A stretch of DNA of 64,000 nt from contig OZ024927.1 in assembly GCA_964017235.1 (NCBI GenBank), forward strand, positions 57,417,293 to 57,481,292, given 5' to 3'. A program made the position numbers and the translations under genes. Position 1 is the first letter of the stretch; every line of letters starts with the position of its first letter. Positions 53,258-64,000 of this stretch are shown here, piece after piece. The notes under the pieces are model-generated. The model made no database searches. It was given only the letters and a program-made list of their open reading frames with translations, and was not told where the DNA came from. This stretch comes from Sabellastarte sp. h YS-2021 (taxonomy: Eukaryota; Annelida; Polychaeta; Sabellida; Sabellidae).

Positions 53258-53594
53258 CTATTTCTCCCAACACTGGTTTAACCTCGCCCCTACAGGAGGA
53301 TCTAAAACAGCATGTTGAGCATTGGTGACAAGATTTACAGAAGGCAAGTGACCTACACAAAAAACATCTTTCACATATTTTATTTCTGTGTATAATTGAC
53401 ATGCATTGGGATTTACGCCTTTCCTTTGCGGCAACCCGGTGAAAATATGAGCATTTGCAACATGAGAGTCTACATTTAAAGTCACTTTGCTGTTCTTCTG
53501 GTCTGGCACTGGAGGTGGGTTCAAACCCTCCATCTGGTCGGATACAATTACAGAGTCCTTCACTCCGACCACATTTGAAACACAATAATTGTCA
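53258..53594 (-). CDS. Readthrough stop (UGA-CAA-UUA) and Cys-rich domain of DIRS6
   Basis: Gag ends AAA TGA (53592-53594), followed by CAATTA (53586-53591), an exact CAR-YYA. Within three codons the cysteines begin: LCFKCGRSEGLCNCI, then CRLSCCKCSYFH and CERCFLCRSLAFCKSCHQC. No ATG precedes the domain in this frame. The frame stays open past 53258 until the indel near 53030. Confidence 0.65.
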
Positions 53595-55625
53595 TTTATG
53601 CTTCTTAAACCCTTTGGCCGGCTTTTGGTTGAAGTTTGAGGCTTTACCTCCACCTTTCTGACCAGTTTGCTGGTCTCTGATTTGTTTCCAAGCCAGTGTA
53701 GTGGGTTTCCGGTCCGGCTGGTGTGAAGGTCTAGTACTGGAGGGAACGTACAGATGAAAACGTCCGGGTTTCCTCTGTGTGTTACCCATAGAACGCCTCT
53801 CCTCACTACGTGAAATCTCATCTTCTGCCTTGACCAGTAAGCTGTCGGGGAATAATGAGAGTAGATGTACTGGAGAAGTACGCAATGCAGATTAGGTATC
53901 AGGTTTGACTCCACCACGTATAAACTCCAGATAGCTATCGCGACGTGCCAGAGTGAGGTTGGCCATGCTGATGAAAACTCCCTCTGAGAGATCCTGCATG
54001 GTGCGCTGCATAGCTTGGGAGATTGACCGGTTAAAGGTCACCAGATATTCAAGTTCTTCAATAGCTTGCTGTGTTCTTTCAGCACTCTTGCCCTTTGATG
54101 AATCTGACCGGAGAGACTTCAGCTGGGTAACCATTGAGTCCTGTACTTTAGTAAGGCATCTAGATAGACCAGCAGCGTGATTACACATCACGGATTGCTC
54201 CCTGAATGCCTTCTCCCACCTTCTAAGGGTATCCTGGCTGAACGTACGGGAAGCTGGAGCAGAAGGTAAACTTCTTCTTGCGACCCTAGAGAACATGCTG
54301 TTCAGCTTTGCCGGTTCCGGAGACCAGTGGGATACAGCCTGGGTAGCCCCGTCGCCCTTCTTAACTGCTTGCATATCGTACCACTTGGAAGAACGTGGAG
54401 TCTTTACAAACTGGTCACGTAGCAGTCGACTGGTTTCAGAATTTCTAGCAGGATAACCTTCAGCAATAGTTATATTCAGTTTCTCCAGTTTTTTTGCAAA
54501 GCCATTCATCGACCAGCAATTTAACTGACACTTTACCGGTAGTCTTCACTCTTGAACCGGCAAAAGGATTATCATCCATAGAGGCAGCTGAGTTGTCATA
54601 ATCCGGGATGTGATGCCAGTTCATGAAACTTCTAACCCCTCTAATAGTTTCCCTGTAATTGGCGTCTTCAGAGAGGTCCTGATCTGTAGCTGTGTCCGGT
54701 AAATCACCCTGGCAGTGAATACTAGCCGGTGATACCGGTTCCCTATCCAACTCAGCCTCACTATCAGATTCCCTAGGAACGTCAGAGTTCTGGCCAATGG
54801 GAGGCGACTGGTTATGCAGCATAGTTTCAACACCGGCAGGTAGAACCTCAGGACCCGCACCAGGAGCCTGTGTAGGCTGGGTGGCCGTCCCTGCACCGGG
54901 AACCAGTAAAGGTTGGGTGGCTAACACTGTAGAGGTACCGGGGCCCTGAACAGGGTGGGTAGCACTGACTCTCAACACTATCTCTCCCAGCCTCAGTACC
55001 GGGAACCCCCAGCGGAGGTTGTGTAGCCGTCAACTGCGAAGCAATGTCACCAGTGCCCTCAGAAGACATAACACTAGTAGAAGCACCCGGATCAAAGAAA
55101 GGGTGTTCTCTGGGCACCACAGAGGCAGAGGTCACCGGTCTCACCGGAACAGCAAAGGATTGGTTTACCAGCATAGCCTCCAGACGTGAGAATCTCTCAC
55201 TCCACTTGTCATCAAGGGACTTGAGGTCGTCTGAAGTAGGTTTGCTGCTGTGTTTCCGTTTACTCGACCTTGGAGAGCCATCCGAACGCTTCTTCTTCTT
55301 TTGGAGTAGAATCAACAGAGGAAGACTTGTCACAGCTAACCCGTCCCAACAGTGTAACTTCTGAAGGGTCCACTAGAGTGGGGGTCATGCTTGCACTACC
55401 TTCAGCCTTCTTCTGCTCAGAACGTTCCTTTCTTTCCTTGTAGGTCGGAGTTGCTAACTGGTGGATCTGCGCAGGCGTAAAAGACTTACAGATCTGGCAA
55501 TCCAGCTTTTTAACACAGGGGTCGTCTCCCACCCCCTTGTTACGACAACGCGCGCATTTCTGGTGGTTGTCGAAAAGGGCCATAACGTGCCCACAAGAAC
55601 CTCGTTTCTGTCCAAGAGACGACAT
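53592..55625 (-). pseudogene. gag-like ORF1 of DIRS6, multiple breaks
   Basis: ATG at 55625 (MSSLGQKRGSCGHVMALFD). Frame changes occur near 55280, 54960 and 54500, and a TAA at 53892 interrupts the C-terminal part. The linker has three TQP...PGA-type repeats. Domains otherwise align with DIRS1. Confidence 0.8.
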
Positions 55626-55749
55626 AATGATCAGTAACGTTGTATAAATACTCCGTACTAATAAAAAACAAGAAACTTGGAGGAGTTCGTTGAAAAACTT
55701 CAAAAACGTATCTCTGAAGAAATTCTTCCGCACACTCTTTTGCGCCAAA

Positions 55750-55939
55750 CGAAAAAGATGCTATGACGTCAAGAGGTAAACAAGAAATGAAGTACGATGC
55801 GCCACCTGGCGAATGCACACTCTGTGACCGGTCCTGCCGGTAGTATATACAGGACGTCTTTTTCTGACGTTTGGCGGGACCGGTCGCGCAGACCGGTAAA
55901 GCAATTGTCCATTGGATAGGATGTATTAACGCGATAAAA
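55750..55939. repeat. Right ITR of DIRS6
   Basis: TGACGTCA near 55764; terminal gcgataaaa. Confidence 0.88.
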
Positions 55940-56090
55940 TAATCAGTTGCAGCAACCACAATATCTTCGTCAAAAGAGAAACATGTCTCAAATCTTGCAG
56001 GTGAACACACCACGATGCACAACTACACCCCTTAGCCAATGTCCCTACCAAGTGTTAACCTTCTACACCTTACCAAATCCAACTAGAGAT
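55940..56090. mobile_element. Helitron-like element, copy C, part after DIRS6
   Basis: aatcagttgcagcaaccaca...aaaagagaaacatgtctcaaat matches copy A at 15837-15890, continuing where 49645 broke off. It ends in a truncated core unit. Confidence 0.65.
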
Positions 56091-56199
56091 TGCGTCTCGA
56101 CGCAGTGTATCCCCGGACGGGACATAGTTAAGGCGTGAATGTGTCGGGCTTGAGCCTGTTTCCTGGAGCACCAGGTCAGGATTCTCCATAGTACCAGAT

Positions 56200-58300
56200 T
56201 ACTTCCAAAAGCTAATCACTAGTTGTTTCACTTATATCTGTCTTTAAAAATTACATTTCATGGATCCAGAAGATCCATATAGTGATCCGGATCGCTTCCA
56301 AACCTCAATCATTTCATCCTTTTCAGACATATTCTAAAAATTTCATCGAAATCCATCCATAAGTTTTTGAGTTATCTTGTACACAGACACATGTGGCAGC
56401 CTGGATCCACATGATCCAGACAGTGATCCAGATTACTCCCAAAATCTAATCACTTGTTCTTTGTCCCATTTAAGACATTTGCTGAAAATTTCATAAAAAT
56501 CCATTCATGACTGAGCTATTTGTCTTTAAAATTACATTCACGGATCCAGAAGATCCAGATAGTGGTCCAGATCACTCGCAAAATTGAACCATTTCTTCCT
56601 TTTACCACTTCTTCCTTTTACCATTTGTAACATATCCTGAAAATAGTAAAATCCATTCCAAGCTTATGTGCAAGCCTGGATCCAGATGATCCAGATCACT
56701 CCAAAAATGTAATCACTATCTGTCTTAAAAAATTACATTTCATGGATCCAGAAGATCCATATAGTGATCCGGATCACTTCCAAAATTCAATCATTTCATC
56801 CTTTTACCACTTCTTCCTTTTACTATTTGTAACATAGCCTAAAAATATCATCAAAATTCATCGTAAAATCATGTTGCAGGCTCAATCCAGATGATCCAGA
56901 CGGTGATCCAGATCATTCCAAAAGTATAATCACTTGTTCCTTGTACCATTTATGTCATTTGCTGAAAATGTAATCACAATGCATCCATAACTTTTTGAGG
57001 TATGTCTTATTACATTTCACGGATCCAGAAGATCCATACAGTGATCCGGATCACTTCCAAAATTCAGTTATTTCATCCTTTTACCTTTTCAGACATATCC
57101 TGAAAATTTCATCAAAATTCGTCCATAAGTTTTTTTGCTACAATGTACACAAACACATCTGGCAACCTGGATCCAGATGATCCAGATCACTCCCCAAATC
57201 TAATCACTTGTTCCTCGCACCATTTAGGTCATTTGCTGAAAATGTCATCACAATCCATCCATAACTTTTTGAGGTATCTGTCTTATTACATTTCATGGAT
57301 CCAGAAGATCCATATAGTGATCCGGATCACTTCCAAAATTCAGCCATTTCATCCTTTTACCTTTTCAGACATATCCTGAAAATTTCATCAAAATCCGTCC
57401 ATAAGTTTTTTTGCTACAATGTACACAAACACATCTGGCAACCTGGATCCAGATGATCCAGACAGTGATCCAGATCACTCTCCAAATCTAATCACTTGTT
57501 CCTCGCACCATTTAGGTCATTTGCTGAAAATGTCATCACAATCCATCCATAACTTTTTGAGGTATCTGTCTTATTACATTTCATGGATCCAGAAGATCCA
57601 TATAGTGATCCGGATCACTTCCAAAATTCAGCCATTTCATCCTTTTACCTTTTCAGACATATCCTGAAAATTTCATCAAAATCCGTCCATAAGTTTTTTA
57701 GCTACAATGTACACAAACACATCTGCAACCTGGATCCAGATGATCCAGATCACTCCCCAAATCTAATCACTTGTTCCTCGCACCATTTAGGCCATTTGCT
57801 GAAAATGTCATCACAATCCATCCATAACTTTTTGAGGTATCTGTCTTTAAAAATTACATTTCATGGATCTAGAAGATCCATATAGTGATCTGGATCACTT
57901 CTAAAATTCAACCATTTTATCTTTTTACCTTTTCAGACATATCCTGAAAATTTCATCAAAATCCGTTCATAAGTTTTTGAGCTATATTGTACACAAACAC
58001 ATCTGGCAGTCTGGATCCAGATGATCCAGACAGTGATCCGGATCACTCCCAAAATGTAATCACTTGTTCCTCGTCCCAATAAGGACATCTCCTGAAAATT
58101 TCATCAAAATGCACCCATAATTTTTTGAGCTATCTGTGTTTAAAAATTAAATTTCATGGATCCAGAAGATCCAGACAGTGATCCGGATCACTCCCAAAAT
58201 TTAATCACATCTTCCTTTTACCAATTTGGACATATCCTGAAAATTTTATCAAAATCCGTCTGTCAGTTTTTGAGTTATCTTGTTTACAAACAAACAAACA
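56200..58300. repeat. Satellite of ~143-bp half units (~286-bp dimers)
   Basis: About 14 half units alternating two types: ggatccagaagatccatatagtgatccggatcac and ggatccagatgatccagacagtgatcc, each followed by a conserved block (cctgaaaatttcatcaaaat, ccataagtttttgag). The higher-order period is 286 bp (57296 to 57582). Open frames such as HTSGNLDPDD come from the repeat. It ends in acaaacaaacaaac, common at the ends of such arrays. Confidence 0.8.
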
Positions 58301-58309
58301 AATAGAGGG

Positions 58310-59052
58310 CCCAAAATGACCCTCGGTCAGGTACTTTGGCGGTCAGTGGATGACCTTCAACGAAGATCTGTAACCGGTCAGCCTGGATGCTGGTACTCCG
58401 TCATGTACTCAACCTCAAAAGCCATTTTCAATAGTTTCCACGCAATGTAGTCAGCATTAAGTGTGAAAATATCTCCAAATATGCCAAAAAATGACCCTTG
58501 GTCAGGTACTTTGGCGGTCAGTGGATGACCTTAAATGAAGATCTGTAACCAGTAAACCTGGATGGCAGAAGTCCATCATGTACTCAACCTCCAAAGCCAT
58601 TTTCAATAGTTTCCATGCAATATAATCAGCGTAAGTGTGAAAATATCTCCAAAAAGGCCAAAAATGCCCCTCGGTCAAGTACTTTGGCGGTCAGTGGATG
58701 ACCTTCAATGAAGAGCTTCAAGGTCAAATTTCTGCATGCTTATAGAGGACATAAATATGTATTATATATACCAGCCATAGGATGATCTAACTTTCTGTCT
58801 TGGAGAACTGGGCCAAAATGTGCAAAAATGGCCAAAATCTGACGTTTAAGTGGCCACCAGTGACCTTGAGATTGAAGGTCAAGGTCACAAAACAATAGCG
58901 TTCGTGGCATTGCCCATATATACCCACATACCAAATTTGAAAGTTCTAACTAAAATATTTTTTAAGTTATCGCGTCCAAAAGGAAATCTCTGCAGCGGCG
59001 GCGTGACCGTACTGAATCCTAAGTATCCCCGACTTTCGTCCGGGGATACAAT
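58310..59052. repeat. Tandem ~180-bp repeat and hairpin-ended element
   Basis: Two and a half units beginning gacc-tcggtcaggtactttggcggtcagtggatgacc (about 58315, 58495, 58672). The right end has a perfect hairpin gtatccccg...cggggatac (59022-59050), the kind of 3' terminus seen in Helitron-like elements. A similar gtatccccggac occurs at 56108. Confidence 0.55.
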
Positions 59053-59695
59053 AAATAGCCCAGACAAGATTACCTAGGTCATACGTCAAATCAAGACTAC
59101 ACCATGATGATGCACACCTACAACCCCCAACCAATATCCGTACTAAGTATCAACTTCTTACACCTTAGAGTTTCTGAGATATAGCCCGGACAAGATTTTA
59201 TAGGTCAAGGTCATTACGACAAGGTTAAAGGTCAAACAGAGGTCACGCTATGACGTTCCACACCTACACCCCCTAACTAATGTCCCTACCAAGTATCAAC
59301 TTCCTACACCTTACAGTATCCAAGATATAGCCCAGACAAGATTTTATAGGTCAAGGTCACTACGGCAAGGTCAAATCAAGGTCACACCATGACGTTACAC
59401 ACTTACAACCCCTAACCAATATCCCTACCAAGTATCAACTTCCTACAGCTTACCAGATATAGCCCGGACAAGATTTTCAAACTCAAGGTCACTACGGCAA
59501 GGTCAAAGGTCAAATCAAGGTCACACCATGACATTGCACACCTACACTTCCTAACCAATGTCCCTACCAAGTATCGACTTTCTGCACCTTTTGGTTTCTG
59601 AGATACAGCCCGGACAAACTTTTTCCTGCCGCCCGCCCGACCGGACACCATGGGTGAAAACAAAACCCCGACAGCCCTTAAGGGCTGTGAGGTAA
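59053..59695. mobile_element. Helitron-like minisatellite element, copy D (left-truncated)
   Basis: About four core units, then cagcccttaagggctgtgaggta. The left terminus is absent; it abuts the hairpin end at 59050. Confidence 0.6.
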
Positions 59696-59730
59696 CAATA
59701 CCCCGACAGCCGTAAACAAAAAAAAAACAA

Positions 59731-62285
59731 GAGGAGAGTGCCCGTGAACGGGCACTGTGTCAGCTGACTGAGTGTTTTTGATTTGTGAAGGTGATTAGAG
59801 GACAGAATAATTATCAGGAAAAGGGCTGTACAGAAATACAGTAAATGGTAACGGAACAGCAAGTTCGAAAGAAATTCCGAAGCTGACAGAAGAAAAGGAT
59901 AAAAAAGTTGTGCCCTGTAAATGGTATTATGAAGGAAAATAACAAGGTAATTGTTTAAGTGTAAAAAATAGGTTAAAACATATTTAAAGAAATACTACAA
60001 ATGCAATATCCTCGTTCGACCTTGAAGAAGGGGTCCAAGGTCAAATCTAACCACACAAATACATTCCCTGCCCATGATTTCCTATGGTTTACCATTCCAA
60101 ACCTCTAGGACCAATTATAAATGAGTTATAAGCACTTTTAAGCTTGGCTGTCCTCATTTGACCTTGAAGGAGGGGTCCAAAGGTCAAATCTGACCATACC
60201 AAAAGATTCCGAGCCAATGATTTCCTATGGGATGGTTTACCATCCCAAATCTCACCAATAATAAGCGAGTTGTAGGCACTTTCAATTTTCGCTATCCTCA
60301 TTTGACCTTGAAGGAGGGTTCCAAGGTCAAATCGGACCATATCAACAGATTCACAGCCCATGATTTCCTGTCTGTTTACCATCCCAAACCTCTGGGACCA
60401 ATAATAAGCGAGTTATAAGCACTTTTAAGTTTGGCTATCCTTGTTTGACCTTGAAGGAGGGGTCATTGAAGGTCAAATCTGACCACACCAAAAGATTCCC
60501 ACCCCATGATTTCCTACAGGTTGGTTTATCATCCCAAACCTCTAGGATCAATAATAAGGGAGATATAAGCACTTTTCATGACTGACAAAAAACACCTGTG
60601 GCGGCCATCTTGTTTCTCAAAATGAGGCCAAAAATATTCCCAGACAACATTTTATGGTTATTAATATATACTGCAAACTTAAGAAAGCTAGCTATAATAT
60701 TTTTTTTCATCAGAGCAGTAATGGTGAAATCTCTCTCTACACACTGCGGCTATCCAGTGGATACAATGATTTACTCAACAGTGAGAACCTGAAAGTAGCT
60801 ATTGCTCAGCTATGCCATGACATAGAGGTCTGCAATTTCACTATGTTATAGCTGACCAAAAATTCTGTGAATAACATATTTAACAAATTACTCTAAATGT
60901 AATAGTTTTCAAGTTACAACTGATTTACTCAACAGTGAGAACCTCAAAGGAACTATTACTCAGCTATGCAATGAGCTACATGTCTGAAATTTTACTATGT
61001 TATAGCTAACCCAAAAGTAGGTGAACAACATATTTAAGCAAACTACTGTAAATGCAATAGTTTTCAAGCTACAACTGATTTACTCAATAGTGAGAACCTG
61101 AAAATAGCTATTGCTCCGCTATGCCATGAGCTATAGGTCTGTAATTTCACTATGTTATAGCTGACCCAAAAGTAGGTGAACAATATATTTTAACAAAATA
61201 CTCCAAATACAATATTTTTCAAGTTATAGCTGATTTACTCAACAGTCAGTACCTGAAAATAGCTATTGCTCAGTTGTGCCATGAGCTATAGGTCTATAAT
61301 TTCACTATGTTATAGCTGACCCAAAAGTAGCTGAATAACATATTTGCACAAATTTCTGTAAATGCAATAGTTTTCCAATTATAACTGATTTACTCAACAG
61401 TGAGAACTTCAAAGTAGCTATTACTCAGCTATGAAATGAGCCACAGGTCTGAAACTTCACTATGTTATAGCTGACCCCAAAATAGGTGAACAACATATTG
61501 AAACAAAATACTCTAAATGCAATAGTTTTCAAGTTATAAGTGATTTACTCAACAGTGATAACCTAAAAGTAGCTATTACTCAGCTATGCCATGAGCTACA
61601 GGTCTGAAATTTTACTATGTTATAGCTGGCCCAAAAGTAGCTGAATAACATATTTATACGAAATTCTCTAAATGCAATAGTTTTTAAGTTACAAGTGATT
61701 TTACTCATGATGGAAGTTACTGAAAAGCCCAAAAGTAGCTATTACTCACTTAGCTATTGAGACAGACACCCAACTTACTCACCATATTGTAGCTATGAAG
61801 AAAGTAGCTGAACAACATATTTTCACAAAATGCTGTAAATGCAACACTTTTGAAGTTATAAGTGATTTAGTGCATGATTTCATGAATTTTAATGCATTAA
61901 AAATTATTATAAAAATTTATTAAAAAAAAGTAAGACAGATCCAGGTCTCATACTCACACAAGAGAATCTACCTCTGGCCTAGTACATATATGCAAGATAT
62001 GAGAGAAATCCCTGCAATAGTCACTGAGAAAATTGTGATAAAAAGTTGAAATTTTCACACTTTTGGTGGGAGTACCCCCCTTGTAATGTCTCTAGCAAAC
62101 AGACGAACAGACAGATTTGCATGCCTTGAACAATTTTTCATCCTCGATAGATAAGGTATCTTTTAAAAAAAACAGCATGTCTCTAGGCCTTGTAGTTTTG
62201 GAGAAGAAGTTGTTCACGCGTACGCCCACGCCGCAGAGTGATGACATAATGTCAGCTGACTGACAAGTCAGCTGACATAAAAAAC
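59731..62285. mobile_element. Composite repeat element with two minisatellite arrays
   Basis: Left end has the hairpin gtgcccgtgaacgggcac and gtcagctgactgag; the right end has gtcagctgactgacaagtcagctgac. Between them are a ~150-bp array (59990-60570, gaccttgaaggaggggtcca...) and a ~156-bp array (60765-61880, about seven units of gatttactcaacagtgagaacc...). No coding capacity. Single-element status is inferred from the shared gtcagctgac at both ends. Confidence 0.5.
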
Positions 62286-62304
62286 GAAAAAGAGATAATT
62301 AAAA

Positions 62305-63655
62305 AAATAGCATCAGAGATGCCCGTACCCCACAGCCTAGGGCAATATTTTTAACACCATGAGATATAGAAGTACCCTATCAGTACAAAGTTCAGGATAC
62401 TTTGAGAGCACTGTCAGTTATATAAAGGTCCAAACAATGTTTAAATAGAGAAAATAATGTCTAAGAGAAAGATAATGCATGTAAAGATGAAGTCTTAAAA
62501 CAAGATAATTCAATAACAAGATGACAGCATTAATCAGTAAACGAAACATTACAACACTCTTTATCTACATCTGGCATGGCTGAATTATGGTTTAGATGTT
62601 TTAAATATTACCATGCATACAGAAGTGGTAATACATTCAATGAATGCTTATGTGTGGTGTTGGAGCAAAATCTGTGGCTCACTTGATGAAATTCCATCTG
62701 TTACAATGGGAAGTTATAAAAGTAAAATTCTTAATAAATTCTAATATAACTTTAACAGTGCTTAATCTGCATCAAAAGACAGACCCAAAGGTGCAACAAG
62801 ATTTTAAAGGTCAAGGTCACTACGACAAGGTCAAAGGTCAATCAAGGTCACACCATGATGCTGCACACCTACAACCCCTTACCAATGTCCCTACCAAGCA
62901 TCAATATCCTGCACCTTACAGTTTCAGAGATATAGCCCGGACAAGATTTTATAGGTCAAGGTCACTACGGCAAGGTCAAATCAAGGTCACACTAGAGTTT
63001 CTGAGATATAGCCCGGACAAGATTTTATAAGTCAAGGTCACTATGGCAAGGTCAAAGGTCAAATCAAGGTCAGACCATGACGCTGCACACCTACACCCCC
63101 TAACCAATGTCCCTACCAAATATCAACTTCCTACACCTTACGGTTTCCGAGATATAGTTCGAACAAGATTTTATAGGTCAAGGTCACTACAGCAAGGTCA
63201 AATCAAGGTCACACCATGATGTTGCACACCTACACCCCCTAACCAATGTCCCTACCAAATATCAACTTCCTAAACTTTACGGTTTCCAAGATATAGCCCG
63301 GAAAAGATTTTACAGGTCACGGTCAATACGGCAAGGTCAAATCAATGTCAGACCATGACGTTGCACACCTACACCCCCTAACCAAAGTCCCTACCAAGTA
63401 ATAACTTCCTACACCTTACGGTTTCCGAGATATAGCCTGCACAAGATTTTCAAACTCAAGGTCACTACGGCAAGGTCAGACCATGATGTTGCACACCTAC
63501 ACATCCTAACCAATGTCCCTACCAAGTATCATCTTCCTACACCTTACGATTTATAAGATACAGCCTGGACAAATTTTTTCCCGCCACCCGCCCACTCATC
63601 CGGACACCATGGGTGAAAACAATACCCCCGACAGCCCTTAAGGGCTGTGGAGTAA
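62305..63655. mobile_element. Helitron-like minisatellite element, copy E (most complete)
   Basis: atagcatcagagatgcccg with taccccacagcc at the left, five to six core units, cagcccttaagggctgtgg at the right, followed by an A14 run. Same boundaries as copy A, so the termini are well defined. Confidence 0.65.
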
Positions 63656-64000
63656 AAAAAAAAAAAAACCTCAGCATTCTTTTAAAGACACTGATTTACT
63701 CTCAATTCTCATGACCCCTGACCAAATATTTCATTGTTTCTCAATTCTCTTAGAAGTTATCTTTACCTATATTTAATCTTAGTATACTTCAAACAGGCAA
63801 TGTCAAGCAACCTTGGCACAAACAGCCAACAAGCTCATAAGCTGATATCCAATCAGCCATTCAGAGATGCAGACAAATCTCCTACACAACAAACAGCTAG
63901 TTGGTGTCAGAATTAAATAATCACTTATATAGAACACTTATTTATTACACAGTTCAACATAGAAACTAAACATTACTTACATACAACAAAAACAGTCAAA
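63656..64000. other. Window end, nothing certain
   Basis: A possible minus-strand exon-like stretch (about 63798-63870) has AG and GT borders but no recognisable protein; not called. Confidence 0.25.

Larger units (their letters stand above)
49646..55939 (-). mobile_element. DIRS6, full-length DIRS-type retrotransposon with decayed ORFs
   Basis: 6.29 kb, ends ttgcaaattt and gcgataaaa. It is inserted in Helitron-like copy C. Pol is well preserved but frameshifted near 53030 and 51265; gag has several breaks; the recombinase has a CpG-type stop. Close relative of DIRS1. The G-run is missing from the 3' region. Confidence 0.92.

Noticed and set aside
53258-53917. 219-codon minus-strand ORF
   Set aside because: Not a separate gene: it is the RT frame running back over the Cys-rich region and gag end. 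Used only as evidence for frame overlap.
56995-57885. Plus-strand ORFs with repeated HTSGNLDPDD and DPEDPYSDPDHF text
   Set aside because: Translations of the 143/286-bp satellite; not genes.
63798-63870. Exon-like segment with AG/GT borders on minus
   Set aside because: Only one short open frame and no family resemblance, so it could not be tied to the TEX11-like gene.
1-64000. CRISPR arrays, bacterial operons, tRNA or rRNA genes
   Set aside because: Tandem repeats here have no spacer structure, the genes are spliced, and no complete tRNA or rRNA was recognised.

Overview
The window is animal nuclear DNA: AT-rich introns, spliced exons, many transposable-element layers and no operons. A marine invertebrate is likely and a bivalve mollusc is my best guess, because minisatellite-cored Helitron-like repeats and intact DIRS retrotransposons occur together. 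The species call is inference.

A host gene runs on the minus strand from at least 49308 down to 2879. I resolve twelve exons whose splice phases fit one another. Their protein resembles the SPO22/ZIP4/TEX11 family of TPR meiotic proteins. The true 5' and 3' ends of the gene lie outside what I can resolve.

Seven DIRS-type tyrosine-recombinase retrotransposons (called DIRS0 to DIRS6 here) sit in or next to its introns, all with their coding strand on minus, the same as the host gene: DIRS0 1-2085 (cut by the window edge), DIRS1 5476-11666, DIRS2 19157-24789, DIRS3 25560-32259, DIRS4 35158-41410, DIRS5 42462-48679, DIRS6 49646-55939. Each complete copy has ~200-bp inverted terminal repeats (ITRs) and an internal complementary region (ICR) made of the two element ends fused head to head. 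In coding order they carry a gag-like ORF, a Cys-rich domain, RT/RNase H/methyltransferase and a tyrosine recombinase (YR). DIRS3 is nearly intact; DIRS1, 2 and 6 carry few to several lesions; DIRS4 and 5 are a gag-less non-autonomous pair.

The most interesting signal is at the gag stop. In every readable copy it is TGA, followed in five of six by CAR-YYA, the leaky-stop context best known from tobacco mosaic virus. The frame continues without an ATG into a conserved Cys-rich domain. In the best copy (DIRS3) the same frame stays open for about 1,130 codons through to the YR, across the whole RT/RNase H gene, which is read in the +1 frame. This suggests a gag-readthrough-YR product with RT encoded in an overlapping frame.

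Older layers include three hAT-like MITEs with 8-bp target duplications (two of them split by DIRS4 and DIRS5), five copies of a Helitron-like repeat with a ~150-bp minisatellite core (one split by DIRS6), and, from 56.2 to 63.7 kb, several tandem-repeat arrays with no recognisable gene.
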